Shown: positions 1 to 8,107 of the stretch, in pieces
How the letters are laid out: each line of letters begins with the position of its first letter
How positions within the stretch are numbered: position 1 is the first letter of the stretch
Assembly: GCA_017398105.1 (NCBI GenBank)
Contig: JAFQHF010000008.1
Location: 1 to 63,602, forward strand
DNA from: Oscillospiraceae bacterium
GTDB taxonomy: Bacteria > Bacillota_A > Clostridia > Oscillospirales > Oscillospiraceae
DNA: 63,602 nt
Direction of reading: 5' to 3'
The notes under the pieces: model-generated
Told to the model about the DNA's origin: nothing
Database searches by the model: none
The model's input: the letters and a program-made list of their open reading frames with translations, nothing else
Program-made: the position numbers and the translations under genes

Positions 1-69
1 CAGCTTCCAGTTGGAGCCACGGCGCTTATCGCGGCGGGCCTTGGACACTTTACACTTAGGGACAGCCAT
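1..69 (-). CDS. rpmF: 50S ribosomal protein L32, N-terminal part
   Basis: Only the first 23 codons lie in the window; the gene runs off the left edge. The visible start, MAVPKCKVSKARRDKRRGSN, is the conserved N-terminus of ribosomal protein L32, a small protein of the large ribosomal subunit. An AGGAGGTG ribosome binding site lies just upstream of the ATG at 69. It follows the DUF177 gene on the same strand by 45 bases, the usual DUF177-rpmF pairing of bacteria, so the two are probably co-transcribed from the promoter at 648-676. Confidence 0.93.
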   Translation of the reverse strand, partial: MAVPKCKVSKARRDKRRGSNWKL

Positions 70-114
70 GGTGACACCTCCTTGGTCAAACTGCTTTTAA
101 CAGCATAATTGGAT

Positions 115-615
115 TTACTTCTCAAGAAGCTGCTTCAAAGCAGCAAATCGGGGATCGAGCTCCTTCTGGCAATTGCAGGGACCGTCATTGAGATTCTTGC
201 CACAGCGGTGGCAGAGTCCCTTGCAGTCCTCCTTGCACAGCAGCTTGGAATCCAGATTCAGGACAAAGACTGTCCGCACAATATCATCCAGATCGGCGCT
301 GTCTCCCTCCAGAGGGAATACCCACTCATCTTCGTTCTCTTCGTTGGCCATTTCCGTAACCAGCACCACATCGATGGGAATGTTTACATCCCGGTCGAAA
401 TCAGATGCGCAGCGGTCACAGATGCCGTGGATGCAGGTGGTAATGGAACCTGTCATCACCAGAACACCGGCGGTGTTCCGAACCGTACCCTCAGCCAGAA
501 CAGGCTCGGACACGGGATAGCTGACGCCGTAGCAAAGATCACGCAGATCCACGCTGGTGGAAAAGGTGACCGATGCGCCGGGACAGTCAATGATCTTGGA
601 AAGTCCTAACAGCAT
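115..615 (-). CDS. DUF177 (YceD-family) protein upstream of rpmF
   Basis: A protein of 166 residues of the DUF177/YceD family, which is almost always encoded directly upstream of rpmF and has been linked to 23S rRNA or large-subunit biogenesis. The C-terminal half holds the family cysteine cluster (CKEDCKGLCHRCGKNLN, then a further CNC), which may bind zinc. I chose the ATG at 615 because AAGGGGG sits at good spacing before it; an in-frame ATG at 633 lacks a ribosome binding site. The middle is acidic. Function in this organism is inferred from family and gene order only. Confidence 0.85.
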   Translation of the reverse strand: MLLGLSKIIDCPGASVTFSTSVDLRDLCYGVSYPVSEPVLAEGTVRNTAGVLVMTGSITTCIHGICDRCASDFDRDVNIPIDVVLVTEMANEENEDEWVFPLEGDSADLDDIVRTVFVLNLDSKLLCKEDCKGLCHRCGKNLNDGPCNCQKELDPRFAALKQLLEK

Positions 616-647
616 ACTTTTCCCCCTTCTCACAGTCGTGCCTAGAT

Positions 648-676
648 ATTATATAGGGTAATTCACAATTTGTCAA
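648..676 (-). promoter_or_regulatory. sigma-A promoter of DUF177-rpmF
   Basis: On the minus strand TTGACA (671-676) and TATAAT (648-653) are separated by exactly 17 bases, a perfect consensus promoter. It reads into DUF177 and rpmF, as expected for a highly expressed ribosomal operon. Confidence 0.85.
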
Positions 677-840
677 ACACTTTTTTTACAAAATCTTTGG
701 AAATCTGCAAGAAAAAACACAGCATCTTGTGGTGCGCAGTATCGGATGGGAGAAATGCGGCTGTTCTAAACAGCCGGGGCGGGACATACCCTGTGATAAA
801 CCCATGGCAGGAAGGTTACCTGCCGGAACAGGAGGCTGCT

Positions 841-2304
841 ATGGATACGATCTATCAGGATATTGCCTGCCGGACGGGCGGGAATGTGTATATCGGCGTT
901 GTGGGCCCGGTGCGTACCGGAAAGTCTACGCTGGTCAAACGAATTATGGAAGAACTGGTGATTCCGGGAATTTCCGATCCGTACCGGAAGGAGCGGGCCC
1001 GGGATGAGCTGCCCCAGAGCGGTTCCGGGAAAACCATCATGACCTCGGAACCGAAATTTGTGCCGGAGGAAGCGGTGGAGATCTCGCCGGACGGTATGGC
1101 GAAACTCCGGGTTCGGCTTATCGATTCCGTGGGATATATGGTAGACGGCGCCGTGGGCGCGGAGGAGGACGGCACAGCCAGAATGGTCACGACACCCTGG
1201 TATGACCATGAAATTCCCATGACCCAGGCTGCGGAGCTGGGGACGAAAAAGGTGATGGAGCAGCATGCATCCATTGGTCTGGTGGTAACCACGGACGGTA
1301 CGGTGACGGATATTCCCCGGGAAGCCTATCGGGAGGCAGAGCGGAAAGCGATCCAGGATATGCAGAAAACAGGTAAGCCTTTCCTTATTATAATAAACTC
1401 ACGCAATCCGGCAGGGGAGGCGGCAAAGACTGTTCACAGGGAGATCCTGAAAGAGCATGGACTGGAGGCAATGACTGCGGACTGTCAGGCCTTGGATCTT
1501 GAGGGGATTGCGCAGCTTCTGAAGGCGCTGCTGTACACCTTCCCCATGCAGGAGCTTCGTGTATTTCTGCCCCGGTGGATGGATGCCCTGGAAGAGGAGC
1601 ATCCGGTCAAAGCGGCACTGTACCAGGCCCTGCGGCAGAGCGCGGAAGCGATCGGCACGCTGGGGCAGGCCCGGGAGGTTCTCAGCGGCCTGGGAGAACT
1701 GGAGCAGGTGCAGGAGATTGCTGTCCGGGATGCAGATCTGGCAGACGGAACGATCGGCTGTACCATCGCTCTGCCGGAGGGGCTGTATTATGAGATCCTG
1801 AGCAGCAAAGCGGGGCTTACCATTGAAAATGATGCCCAGCTGCTGGCACTGCTGATGGAGCTTGCCAGGATCAAGCAGGAGTATGACCGGATTGCGGACG
1901 CCCTGTCCAGTGTAAAAGCCACTGGCTACGGTGTGGTGCGGCCATCGGCGGAGGAAATGAAGCTGGAAAAACCGGAGATCGTCCGAAAGGGCGGTGCCTA
2001 TGGCGTAAAGCTGAAGGCCGGTGCGCCTTCTATCCATATGGTGCGGGTGGATGTGGATACGGAGATCAGCCCTATGGTGGGGGATGAAAAGCAGTCACGG
2101 GAGCTGATCAGCCAGCTGGCAGGGGAGGACCCGGAAAAACTGTGGCAGAGCAATATTTTCGGAAAATCCGTGTATGATATGATCCAGGAGGGCCTGACCG
2201 CAAAACTGCTGGGCATGCCGGAGGAGGTTCGGGGGAAATTCCGGGGAACGCTGACAAGAATTGTCAACGAGGGTGCCACGGGATTGATCTGTCTGATTTT
2301 GTAA
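841..2304 (+). CDS. spoIVA: Stage IV sporulation protein A (coat-basement ATPase)
   Basis: SpoIVA is a sporulation-specific ATPase that polymerises on the outer forespore membrane and forms the basement layer of the spore coat. The 487-residue product is close to the usual length (about 490). The start DIACRTGGNVYIGVVGPVRT followed by GKSTLVK is the SpoIVA Walker A region, and the extreme C-terminus (GLICLIL) is the hydrophobic tail of the family. I chose the ATG at 841 because AGGAGG lies 5 bases upstream and the homologous N-terminus begins there; the frame is open back to 670 without a good ribosome binding site. Expression is normally sigma-E dependent, but I could not pick a convincing sigma-E promoter. 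A CATACCCT at 785-792 is a possible -10 only. Confidence 0.95.
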   Translation: MDTIYQDIACRTGGNVYIGVVGPVRTGKSTLVKRIMEELVIPGISDPYRKERARDELPQSGSGKTIMTSEPKFVPEEAVEISPDGMAKLRVRLIDSVGYMVDGAVGAEEDGTARMVTTPWYDHEIPMTQAAELGTKKVMEQHASIGLVVTTDGTVTDIPREAYREAERKAIQDMQKTGKPFLIIINSRNPAGEAAKTVHREILKEHGLEAMTADCQALDLEGIAQLLKALLYTFPMQELRVFLPRWMDALEEEHPVKAALYQALRQSAEAIGTLGQAREVLSGLGELEQVQEIAVRDADLADGTIGCTIALPEGLYYEILSSKAGLTIENDAQLLALLMELARIKQEYDRIADALSSVKATGYGVVRPSAEEMKLEKPEIVRKGGAYGVKLKAGAPSIHMVRVDVDTEISPMVGDEKQSRELISQLAGEDPEKLWQSNIFGKSVYDMIQEGLTAKLLGMPEEVRGKFRGTLTRIVNEGATGLICLIL

Positions 2305-2311
2305 GGGAATC

Positions 2312-2340
2312 TTGACATCCTTCTTTGCAGCCGATACAAT
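2312..2340 (+). promoter_or_regulatory. sigma-A promoter of the PH-domain gene
   Basis: TTGACA (2312-2317) and TACAAT (2335-2340) with a 17-base spacer, beginning 8 bases after the spoIVA stop codon. It makes the downstream gene independent of spoIVA. Confidence 0.8.
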
Positions 2341-2368
2341 AAAAGAAAACACAAAGGAGGATCTTACT

Positions 2369-2770
2369 ATGTCCGTTACCATTGAATACCTGTGGAAAGA
2401 CCGCAAACGTTATTTGGGTCTGCCCCTGAGCTTTACCCGCTATTCCCTTTCGGAAGACCGGCTGTTTACCTCCGTGGGATTTCTGAATATCAAGGATGAT
2501 GAGATCCTTCTGTATCGGGTTCGGGATATTGACACCAGCCGCAGTCTGTGGCAGCGGCTGTTCGGCGTGGGTACTGTGACGGTGGTATCCTCCGACAAGA
2601 CCATGCCCAATCTGGTGCTGAAGAATATCAAAGACCCGGTATTCGTAAAGGAACTGATCCACAAGCAGGTGGAGGAGACCAAAATCAAGCGCCGGGTCCG
2701 CTTCGGGGAGATCATGACCACCGATGCCGACGCAGACGGCATTGATGATGAGATGGATGATGATGTGTGA
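2369..2770 (+). CDS. PH-domain (bPH_2/YdbS-YdbT type) protein
   Basis: A 133-residue soluble protein. The pattern of a Tyr-Ser-Leu strand (RYSLSEDRLFTSVGFLNIKD), an ILLYRVRDIDTSRSLWQRLF segment and GVGTVTVVS matches the bacterial pleckstrin-homology-like domain of YdbS/YdbT proteins, which usually sits at membranes and may help in protein-protein contact. Unlike YdbS it has no membrane helices here. The C-terminus is very acidic (DADADGIDDEMDDDV). The ATG at 2369 has AAAGGAGG 8 bases upstream. It has its own promoter and a strong terminator, so it is a single-gene unit. The biological role is unknown. Confidence 0.75.
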   Translation: MSVTIEYLWKDRKRYLGLPLSFTRYSLSEDRLFTSVGFLNIKDDEILLYRVRDIDTSRSLWQRLFGVGTVTVVSSDKTMPNLVLKNIKDPVFVKELIHKQVEETKIKRRVRFGEIMTTDADADGIDDEMDDDV

Positions 2771-2777
2771 TTTGATC

Positions 2778-2809
2778 GCAGGGCGGGATGATTTCCGCCC
2801 TGCTTTTTT
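2778..2809 (+). terminator. Rho-independent terminator after the PH-domain gene
   Basis: A perfect 9-base-pair GC-rich stem (GCAGGGCGG with CCGCCCTGC, 8-base loop) followed by six T. Confidence 0.9.
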
Positions 2810-2827
2810 ATGGAGGGAGGGAACCGG

Positions 2828-3247
2828 ATGCTTGACGGGATAATGATCTGGATACTGCGGCTTGCATGCTATGGTACGCAGCTGGCGGGACTGGCTGGGG
2901 TTGCCTGGGGACTGGCAAGGCTGGCGGTTCGAAAGAAAACCGAAAAGACGGTACCCTGCACGGTTCTGATCCTGCTGATGGAAATCCTGCTGGTCTTCCA
3001 TATTGCGTACCATCCGGCGGTCGTTGTGCCGGAGGAATATGAAGGCTATGTTTCCAGAGAGGAGATTGTCTCTTACAGCGCCGGATTCTACTCTGCCAAT
3101 ATCCCGATTTTTCCTGTCTGCGCCAGTGTGACCTATGCAGATGAAAATCGCACGGAGTTTACGATCTATTATCTGTTCTGGGGCAGCGTGGAAATGAGCC
3201 TTTCTGAAGATGGGGCCAATATGGACAGGCCGCTGATGATTTCATAA
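2828..3247 (+). CDS. Hypothetical membrane protein
   Basis: A 139-residue protein that I do not recognise. Two hydrophobic segments near the N-terminus (about residues 4-26 and 40-58) suggest a membrane protein. They are followed by a roughly 80-residue tail with alternating polar and aromatic residues that probably lies outside the membrane. The ATG at 2828 is preceded by GGAGGGAGG at good spacing. There is no obvious promoter between the terminator at 2778-2809 and the start, so it may depend on readthrough. Its relation to its neighbours is unclear. Confidence 0.6.
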   Translation: MLDGIMIWILRLACYGTQLAGLAGVAWGLARLAVRKKTEKTVPCTVLILLMEILLVFHIAYHPAVVVPEEYEGYVSREEIVSYSAGFYSANIPIFPVCASVTYADENRTEFTIYYLFWGSVEMSLSEDGANMDRPLMIS

Positions 3248-3276
3248 ATTCTTAAGAAAATAACATTACATAACGC

Positions 3277-3305
3277 TTTACCTGAAGGGAAAAACGTGGT
3301 AAACT
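3277..3305 (+). promoter_or_regulatory. Likely promoter of the yfhO-type gene
   Basis: TTTACC (3277-3282) and TAAACT (3300-3305) with a 17-base spacer, about 35 bases before the start codon. Both boxes are off-consensus, so this is moderate evidence. Confidence 0.5.
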
Positions 3306-3339
3306 ATAAAATACTTTGCAAAAACTCAGGGGGCGCAAC

Positions 3340-6093
3340 ATGAAACTGCCGCAGGGTAAAAAAATCAGATGGGATTATGTGAAACTGGCCTTTGCCATTC
3401 CCTTTGTGGGAATGCTGTTTGTCATGCTTATCAGCAAATATGAGCCCTTCGGCAAGTATTCCATGCTGTATTCGGATATGTATCACCAGTACTATCCCTT
3501 CTTTGTGGAGTTCCGCAATGCCATCCGAAGCGGTGACGGACTGCTGTATACCTGGAGCGTGGGTCTGGGCATGGATTATCTGGGCCTGATCTCCTATTAT
3601 CTGGCGTCGCCGCTGAATCTGCTCAGCGTGATCGTGCCGGAAATGTGGCTGCTGGAATATTTTTCTCTGCTGGTGCCGGTGAAGCTGGGCCTTGCGGGTG
3701 CCTTTTTTGCATATTTCCTGAAAAAGCTCTTTGGCAAGGATGATCTGTCCATTTCCGTGTTCGGCGGCTTTTACGGACTGTGCGCCTGGGCTCTGGGCTT
3801 TCAGTGGAATATCATGTGGCTGGACTCCTTTGCACTGCTGCCGCTGGTGGCGCTGGGAACGGTGTATCTGCTGCGGGATAAAAAATTCGTGCTGTATACC
3901 CTGAGCCTGTTCCTGTCGATCTTTGCCAATTACTATATCGGCCTGTTTACCTGCATCTTTGTTTTCCTGCTGTTCTTTGTGTATCAGATCTGCCGCTGGG
4001 GCAGCTGGAAAAAATTCTTCCTGGATCTTTGCCGGATCGCCCTTTTCTCAGCACTGGCCATCGGCATGACAGCGATCCTGGAACTGCCTGCTCTGGCAGC
4101 TTTGCAGACGACACAATCCAGTGTCAACAAATTCCCCACATCCTTCCGGCTGAATATCACATCGGATCATACCATCCGGGGCCTGCTGGATGCCATGCGG
4201 CAGGTGGCGGGCAATATGGGCGGCTCCATCAAGCCGAATTTCAAGGAAGGCCTTCCCAATGTCTACTGCGGTATCATCAGTGTGTATCTGATGTTTCTGT
4301 ACCTGGCATCCGGAGAGATCCGGCTGCGGGATAAGATCTGCGCCGTGGGACTGCTGCTGTTCTTCAATGTCAGCTTCATTATCCGGCAGCTGGACTATAT
4401 CTGGCACGGCTTCCACTTTACCAATATGATCCCGTACCGCTTCAGCTTCCTGTACAGCTTTGTGGTGCTGTATATGGCCTACAATGCCTGGCTGCTGCGC
4501 CGGAAATTTTCCACCAGAAAGCTGCTGGGTGCGGGTCTCCTGGCTGCGGCGGTGCTGGCCTGTTCTGAGGAGCTGACCGCAACCGTTCCGCTGGAGCTGG
4601 GTCCCTGGGAAGCGGATATTCCGCTGTACTTTATCTATAATCTGACCTTCCTGGTTTTGTATATGCTGGCCATGATGGTGGGCAACATCCGGGAAACGCT
4701 TCCGGAGGATGCCACGGAAAAGCAGCTGGCGGCAGCCAGGGCGGAGCAGGCAAGAAACCGGCGCCGGGCTAGCTGGCTGGTGCTTACCGTCATGGGTGTG
4801 GAGCTGATCGCCAATCTGATCTGCTTCGGTCTGTACTTTACCGGCACCGGTGTGTCCAACTATCCCAAGGGCACAGAAAAAACCGCTTCCGTGATCCGGT
4901 ACATGAAGGAACGGGAGAAGGGCAACCTGTTCTACCGGGCGGAAACCACCCATTCCCAGACCCTGAATGATGGTGCCCTGAACAATTACAACGGCGTTTC
5001 CGCCTTTACCAGCTCTGCCAATGTGAAAACCACATTGTTTATGCAGTCTCTGGGCTACGGTGCCAAGAATACCTATAACCGGTATCTGTTCGAAGAAAGC
5101 TCGCCGGTTGCCAATCTGTTCCTGGGATTAAAGTATATGCTGGAGCGGGACGGAAAGGATAAGACCAGTACCTTCTTTAAAGATGTGAATACCTTCGGAA
5201 ATACCACGCTGCTGGAAAATCAGGCCTACCTGCCCCTGGGCTTCCTGGCGGAAAATACGTTGGCGGATGTGGTTTTCGATACGGCCAAGGCGCCCTTTAC
5301 CTTCCAGAATGAGCTGTTCACCGGCGCCACCGGTATCAGCGGAAATGTCTGGCGTGTGCTTCCCGGTGAATATCTGAATCTGTCGGCCACAGACCTGACC
5401 ATTCTGGAAAGCAGCGGCGGATACTGCAAATACAGCGAGACCAAACAGAATTCCAGCGTGACATACAGCTATACAGCTCCCTGGGATGGCTTTATGTGCA
5501 TCCATCTGAATTTGCCCAAACGAAATGATTACTACGTCAGCATCAATGGGACGGAGCTGTACAAGGAGACCATCAGTCTGCCTCAGATGATCGCGGTGGA
5601 TGATGTGGCGGCCGGTGATCAGATTGATATCCGGATCGTCTGCGATGCCGGAGAAAACAGCACCATGACGGTTAATGCGGCCATTCTGGATCACGCGGTG
5701 TTCCGGCAGGGCTATGAGATCCTGAACACATCCACTCTGGAACTGACGGAGTTTGAATCCACCCGTCTGGAAGGCACCATCGCCTGTGACCGGGAGGGAC
5801 TGCTGTATACCTCTATTCCTCAGAACGGAAACTGGCATGTTAGCGTCGATGGCAGGGAAGCAGAGACGATCCTTGTGGGAGACTGCATGACGGCAGTGCG
5901 TCTGAATGAGGGAACCCATCTTGTTTCCTTTGAATACCGCAACGGGGCATTCTCCCTGGGCTGGAAGATCACTCTGGGCTGCGCAGCGGTGTTCGGGATT
6001 CTGATATGGGTGATCTATAAGCCGGAATTCCCTCCGAAAACCCAAAAAACAAAAAAGAAAAAGCATTCCAGGAAGGGAAAATACCAGAGATAA
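3340..6093 (+). CDS. YfhO-family multi-pass membrane protein
   Basis: A 917-residue protein of the YfhO family, GT-C-fold-like membrane proteins that in Bacillus take part in glycosylation of lipoteichoic acid or other surface polymers. The N-terminal 500 residues form about a dozen hydrophobic helices. Typical early motifs include the YSDMYHQYYPFF segment after the first helix and the GDGLLYTWSVGLGMDYLG loop. Residues about 530-880 form a large extracytoplasmic region, followed by a final helix (ITLGCAAVFGILIWVIY) and a very basic tail (KTKKKKHSRKGKYQR). The ATG at 3340 has AGGGGG upstream; an in-frame ATG at 3316 does not. It ends at a hairpin that is the first copy of a duplicated pair. 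Confidence 0.85.
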   Translation: MKLPQGKKIRWDYVKLAFAIPFVGMLFVMLISKYEPFGKYSMLYSDMYHQYYPFFVEFRNAIRSGDGLLYTWSVGLGMDYLGLISYYLASPLNLLSVIVPEMWLLEYFSLLVPVKLGLAGAFFAYFLKKLFGKDDLSISVFGGFYGLCAWALGFQWNIMWLDSFALLPLVALGTVYLLRDKKFVLYTLSLFLSIFANYYIGLFTCIFVFLLFFVYQICRWGSWKKFFLDLCRIALFSALAIGMTAILELPALAALQTTQSSVNKFPTSFRLNITSDHTIRGLLDAMRQVAGNMGGSIKPNFKEGLPNVYCGIISVYLMFLYLASGEIRLRDKICAVGLLLFFNVSFIIRQLDYIWHGFHFTNMIPYRFSFLYSFVVLYMAYNAWLLRRKFSTRKLLGAGLLAAAVLACSEELTATVPLELGPWEADIPLYFIYNLTFLVLYMLAMMVGNIRETLPEDATEKQLAAARAEQARNRRRASWLVLTVMGVELIANLICFGLYFTGTGVSNYPKGTEKTASVIRYMKEREKGNLFYRAETTHSQTLNDGALNNYNGVSAFTSSANVKTTLFMQSLGYGAKNTYNRYLFEESSPVANLFLGLKYMLERDGKDKTSTFFKDVNTFGNTTLLENQAYLPLGFLAENTLADVVFDTAKAPFTFQNELFTGATGISGNVWRVLPGEYLNLSATDLTILESSGGYCKYSETKQNSSVTYSYTAPWDGFMCIHLNLPKRNDYYVSINGTELYKETISLPQMIAVDDVAAGDQIDIRIVCDAGENSTMTVNAAILDHAVFRQGYEILNTSTLELTEFESTRLEGTIACDREGLLYTSIPQNGNWHVSVDGREAETILVGDCMTAVRLNEGTHLVSFEYRNGAFSLGWKITLGCAAVFGILIWVIYKPEFPPKTQKTKKKKHSRKGKYQR

Positions 6094-6123
6094 AAAAGGA
6101 GGAGCGGTTATCGCTCCTCCTTT
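6094..6123 (+). terminator. Terminator hairpin, copy 1 of a duplicated pair
   Basis: GGAGGAGCG (6098-6106) pairs perfectly with CGCTCCTCC (6112-6120) and is followed by TTT and preceded by A-rich sequence. It immediately follows the yfhO stop codon. The same 31-base unit is repeated at 6340-6370. Confidence 0.85.
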
Positions 6124-6339
6124 CAGCGTGTCGATAAACCTTCTGGCGCGGTAGCGCCTAAGGCTCCCTCAGATGAGGGAGCTGTCAGCGAAGCTGACTG
6201 AGGGAGAGAAAAAGTTTCAAGTATCACAATTTATTTTAGATTTTCAAAACTTTTAGGTTCTCTCCCCCAGTCACGGCTCCCGCCGTGACAGCCCCCTCTC
6301 AGAGGGGGCCTGCGCGCTAACATACCTTTTTCGACACGC
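6124..6339. mobile_element. Repeat element D between duplicated terminator hairpins
   Basis: A 216-base non-coding block bounded by the inverted termini GCGTGTCGA(T)AAA at the left and its complement TTTTTCGACACGC at the right, placed exactly between two copies of the yfhO/DUF1810 terminator hairpin. Its left terminus (CAGCGTGTCGA) matches the ends of elements A, B and C elsewhere in the window. The interior is different and holds a second inverted repeat (6162-6310). No open reading frame of note. I infer a non-autonomous mobile element that inserted into a terminator. Confidence 0.65.
6162..6310. repeat. MITE-like inverted repeat inside element D
   Basis: The left arm begins GGCTCCCTCAGATGAGGGAG and the complement of the right arm begins GGCCCCCTCTGAGAGGGGGC. 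The two arms remain alignable for about 50 bases, each containing its own small hairpins, around an AT-rich centre. This is the layout of a miniature inverted-repeat element; similar GGCTCCCTC-type repeats are familiar from gut Clostridia. Confidence 0.6.
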
Positions 6340-6370
6340 AAAAGGAGGAGCGGTTATCGCTCCTCCTTTT
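6340..6370 (-). terminator. Terminator hairpin, copy 2 of a duplicated pair
   Basis: Second copy of the hairpin at 6094-6123 (GGAGGAGCG, loop GTTAT, CGCTCCTCC), identical through stem and loop. The last codons and the TAA stop of the minus-strand DUF1810 gene lie inside this hairpin, so it overlaps coding sequence. Confidence 0.8.
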
Positions 6371-6779
6371 GCAGTATTTCCAGCGTAAGTGCGTCAGATT
6401 CTCCCCGGAAAAACAGATCCAGAACCTTCTGAAACAGAAAATCCCGGCTGACTGCATAAAACAGTGTCATACAGGAACACAGCTTCATGCTGTCGGTATA
6501 GCCGAAAATCCTCTGTGCATCCCGGCAGTCCTGAAAAATCAGGGCATACGTGATTTCACGAAGCCTGGAACCCAAAACCGGATGCTTCAGGTAGGCTTCT
6601 GCTTCTGCCCGGTCTCGAATGGCATAGTATCGGGCAGTGTCGCTGTATCCCAAACCGTGAATCTGCGGGAAAATATACCACATCCAGTGACTCAGCTTCT
6701 GCCCTTTCCGTACTTCCTGTAAAGCGCGGGAATAGACATGCTCCTGCGCCTGCAGAAAACGATCAAGCGTATGGTCCAT
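6354..6779 (-). CDS. DUF1810-family protein
   Basis: A 141-residue protein of the DUF1810 family: the start MDHTLDRFLQAQEHVYSRAL, the SHWMWYIFPQIHGLGYSDTA core and the LGSRLREITY segment are typical. The family is small, cytoplasmic and of uncertain function, sometimes described as calpastatin-like without experimental basis. The start ATG at 6779 has AAGGAAAG upstream. Its 3' end (KEER and stop) is encoded within the hairpin at 6340-6370. It lies downstream of mnmA on the same strand, 36 bases away, and is probably co-transcribed. Confidence 0.85.
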   Translation of the reverse strand: MDHTLDRFLQAQEHVYSRALQEVRKGQKLSHWMWYIFPQIHGLGYSDTARYYAIRDRAEAEAYLKHPVLGSRLREITYALIFQDCRDAQRIFGYTDSMKLCSCMTLFYAVSRDFLFQKVLDLFFRGESDALTLEILQKEER

Positions 6780-6815
6780 GATCCATCACTTTCCTTACTA
6801 TATAATAATATAGAA

Positions 6816-7874
6816 TCAGAGTGCCTCTGCAATGGTGCCGCCGCCGATGACCATGTCACCGTCATACAGTACAACTGCCTGCCCCGGCGTTACTGCCCGC
6901 TGGGGAGCATCAAATTCCACCCGGGCAGCGCCGTTTTCCTCCGGGTATACAGTGGCAGGCTGTTCCGACTGGGAGTGGCGGGTTTTTGCGGTGACCCGCA
7001 GCGGCTGCGTCAGATCAGGGAAGGGAAGCCAGTTCCAGTCCCTTGCACGCAGGGCAGGGGAGAACAGAGCCTCGTTGGGGCCTACGGTCACGGTATTTGC
7101 ATTCATATCTTTTTTGCAGACGTATACAGGAGCGCCCAGGGCAATGCCCAGTCCCTTGCGCTGACCCTTTGTATAGCGGACTGCACCCCGGTGCCGCCCG
7201 ACCACATTTCCTTCCAGATCCAGATAGTCTCCGTCGGGATAGGTTTTTCCGGTATAACGTTCCAGAAAAGCGGCGTAATCCCCATCTGGCACGAAGCAAA
7301 TATCCTGGCTGTCTCGTTTTCTGGCATTCAGGAAACCGTTTTCTTCTGCGATGGAGCGAACCTCTGCCTTGGAAAGGCCGCCCAGAGGAAATAGAATGTG
7401 GGAGAGCTGATGCTGGGTAAGACCTGCCAGAAAATAGGTCTGGTCCTTACTTTTGTCGGCAGCTTTATATAAAAGGTATCTTCCTGTGGTCTCATCCCGG
7501 CAAATCCGGGCATAGTGGCCGGAAATCACATAGTCAAATCCCATTTCCAGAGCCTTGTCCAGCATGGCGCCGAATTTCAGGTGCCGGTTGCAGCAGATGC
7601 AGGGGTTGGGGATCAGGCCCGACTCATAGGCGCAGACAAAATCGGAGATCACAGTTTCTTCGAACTCTTTTTGAAAGGGGAGGATCTGATGATCGATGCC
7701 AAGCTTTCGGGCAACGGCCAGGGCATCCAGCGCATCGTCGGCACCGCCGCAGGCATAATTATGGAGCCGCATGGTGCAGCCAACACAGAAGAATCCCTGC
7801 TTCTGCGTTAAAAATGCGGCAACGGAGCTGTCAACACCGCCGCTCATACCAATGAAAGCTTTTTTTTGTGCCAT
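6816..7874 (-). CDS. mnmA: tRNA-specific 2-thiouridylase MnmA
   Basis: MnmA transfers sulfur to U34 of Lys, Glu and Gln tRNAs using ATP. The 352-residue product has the PP-loop SGGVDSSVA near the N-terminus, the active-site region NPCICCNRHLKFG and the second catalytic cysteine in SQDICFVPDGDY, so the catalytic set looks complete. I chose the ATG at 7874 because AGGAGG is 8 bases upstream; the frame is open to 7913 without one. A consensus promoter (7904-7932) reads into it. The gene is followed by the DUF1810 gene. Confidence 0.95.
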   Translation of the reverse strand: MAQKKAFIGMSGGVDSSVAAFLTQKQGFFCVGCTMRLHNYACGGADDALDALAVARKLGIDHQILPFQKEFEETVISDFVCAYESGLIPNPCICCNRHLKFGAMLDKALEMGFDYVISGHYARICRDETTGRYLLYKAADKSKDQTYFLAGLTQHQLSHILFPLGGLSKAEVRSIAEENGFLNARKRDSQDICFVPDGDYAAFLERYTGKTYPDGDYLDLEGNVVGRHRGAVRYTKGQRKGLGIALGAPVYVCKKDMNANTVTVGPNEALFSPALRARDWNWLPFPDLTQPLRVTAKTRHSQSEQPATVYPEENGAARVEFDAPQRAVTPGQAVVLYDGDMVIGGGTIAEAL

Positions 7875-7903
7875 TGTGCAATCCTCCTGAACCTGTTGCT
7901 TCG

Positions 7904-7932
7904 AGTATAGCAATCCACCCCGGGAAAGTCAA
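7904..7932 (-). promoter_or_regulatory. sigma-A promoter of mnmA
   Basis: On the minus strand TTGACT (7927-7932) and TATACT (7904-7909) are separated by 17 bases. Confidence 0.8.
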
Positions 7933-8073
7933 TGCCGAAATCCTGCCAGTCAGCAAAGACACGAAAAGTTACAGAAAAAAGAAATAGGTTCGTTGGAATT
8001 ACCAAAAATGCTGTGCAAAATGTGTACAACCTGTTAATAAACGGCGGAATCGTAACAAAGCGGGAAAATAATT

Positions 8074-8090
8074 TGTAACAAAAATGTAAT
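8074..8090 (+). promoter_or_regulatory. WalR-type direct repeat upstream of the lysozyme gene
   Basis: TGTAAC, five bases (AAAAA), TGTAAT: an exact match to the TGTWAH-N5-TGTWAH box recognised by the WalR (YycF) response regulator of Firmicutes, which controls cell-wall hydrolases. It ends 17 bases before the -35 of the lysozyme promoter, an activator position. Further GTAACA half-sites lie nearby at about 8052. Confidence 0.6.
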
Positions 8091-8107
8091 TATTTTTCAA
8101 AAAGGTA

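Noticed and set aside
759..775. GGCTGTT/AACAGCC hairpin upstream of spoIVA as a terminator
   Set aside because: Perfect 7-base stem but followed by GGGGCGGG and not by T; nothing is transcribed into it that needs ending, apart from possible upstream starts.
785..792. CATACCCT as sigma-E -10 of spoIVA
   Set aside because: No ATA-type -35 at 16-18 bases upstream and only part of the -10 matches. Kept only as a remark in the gene entry.
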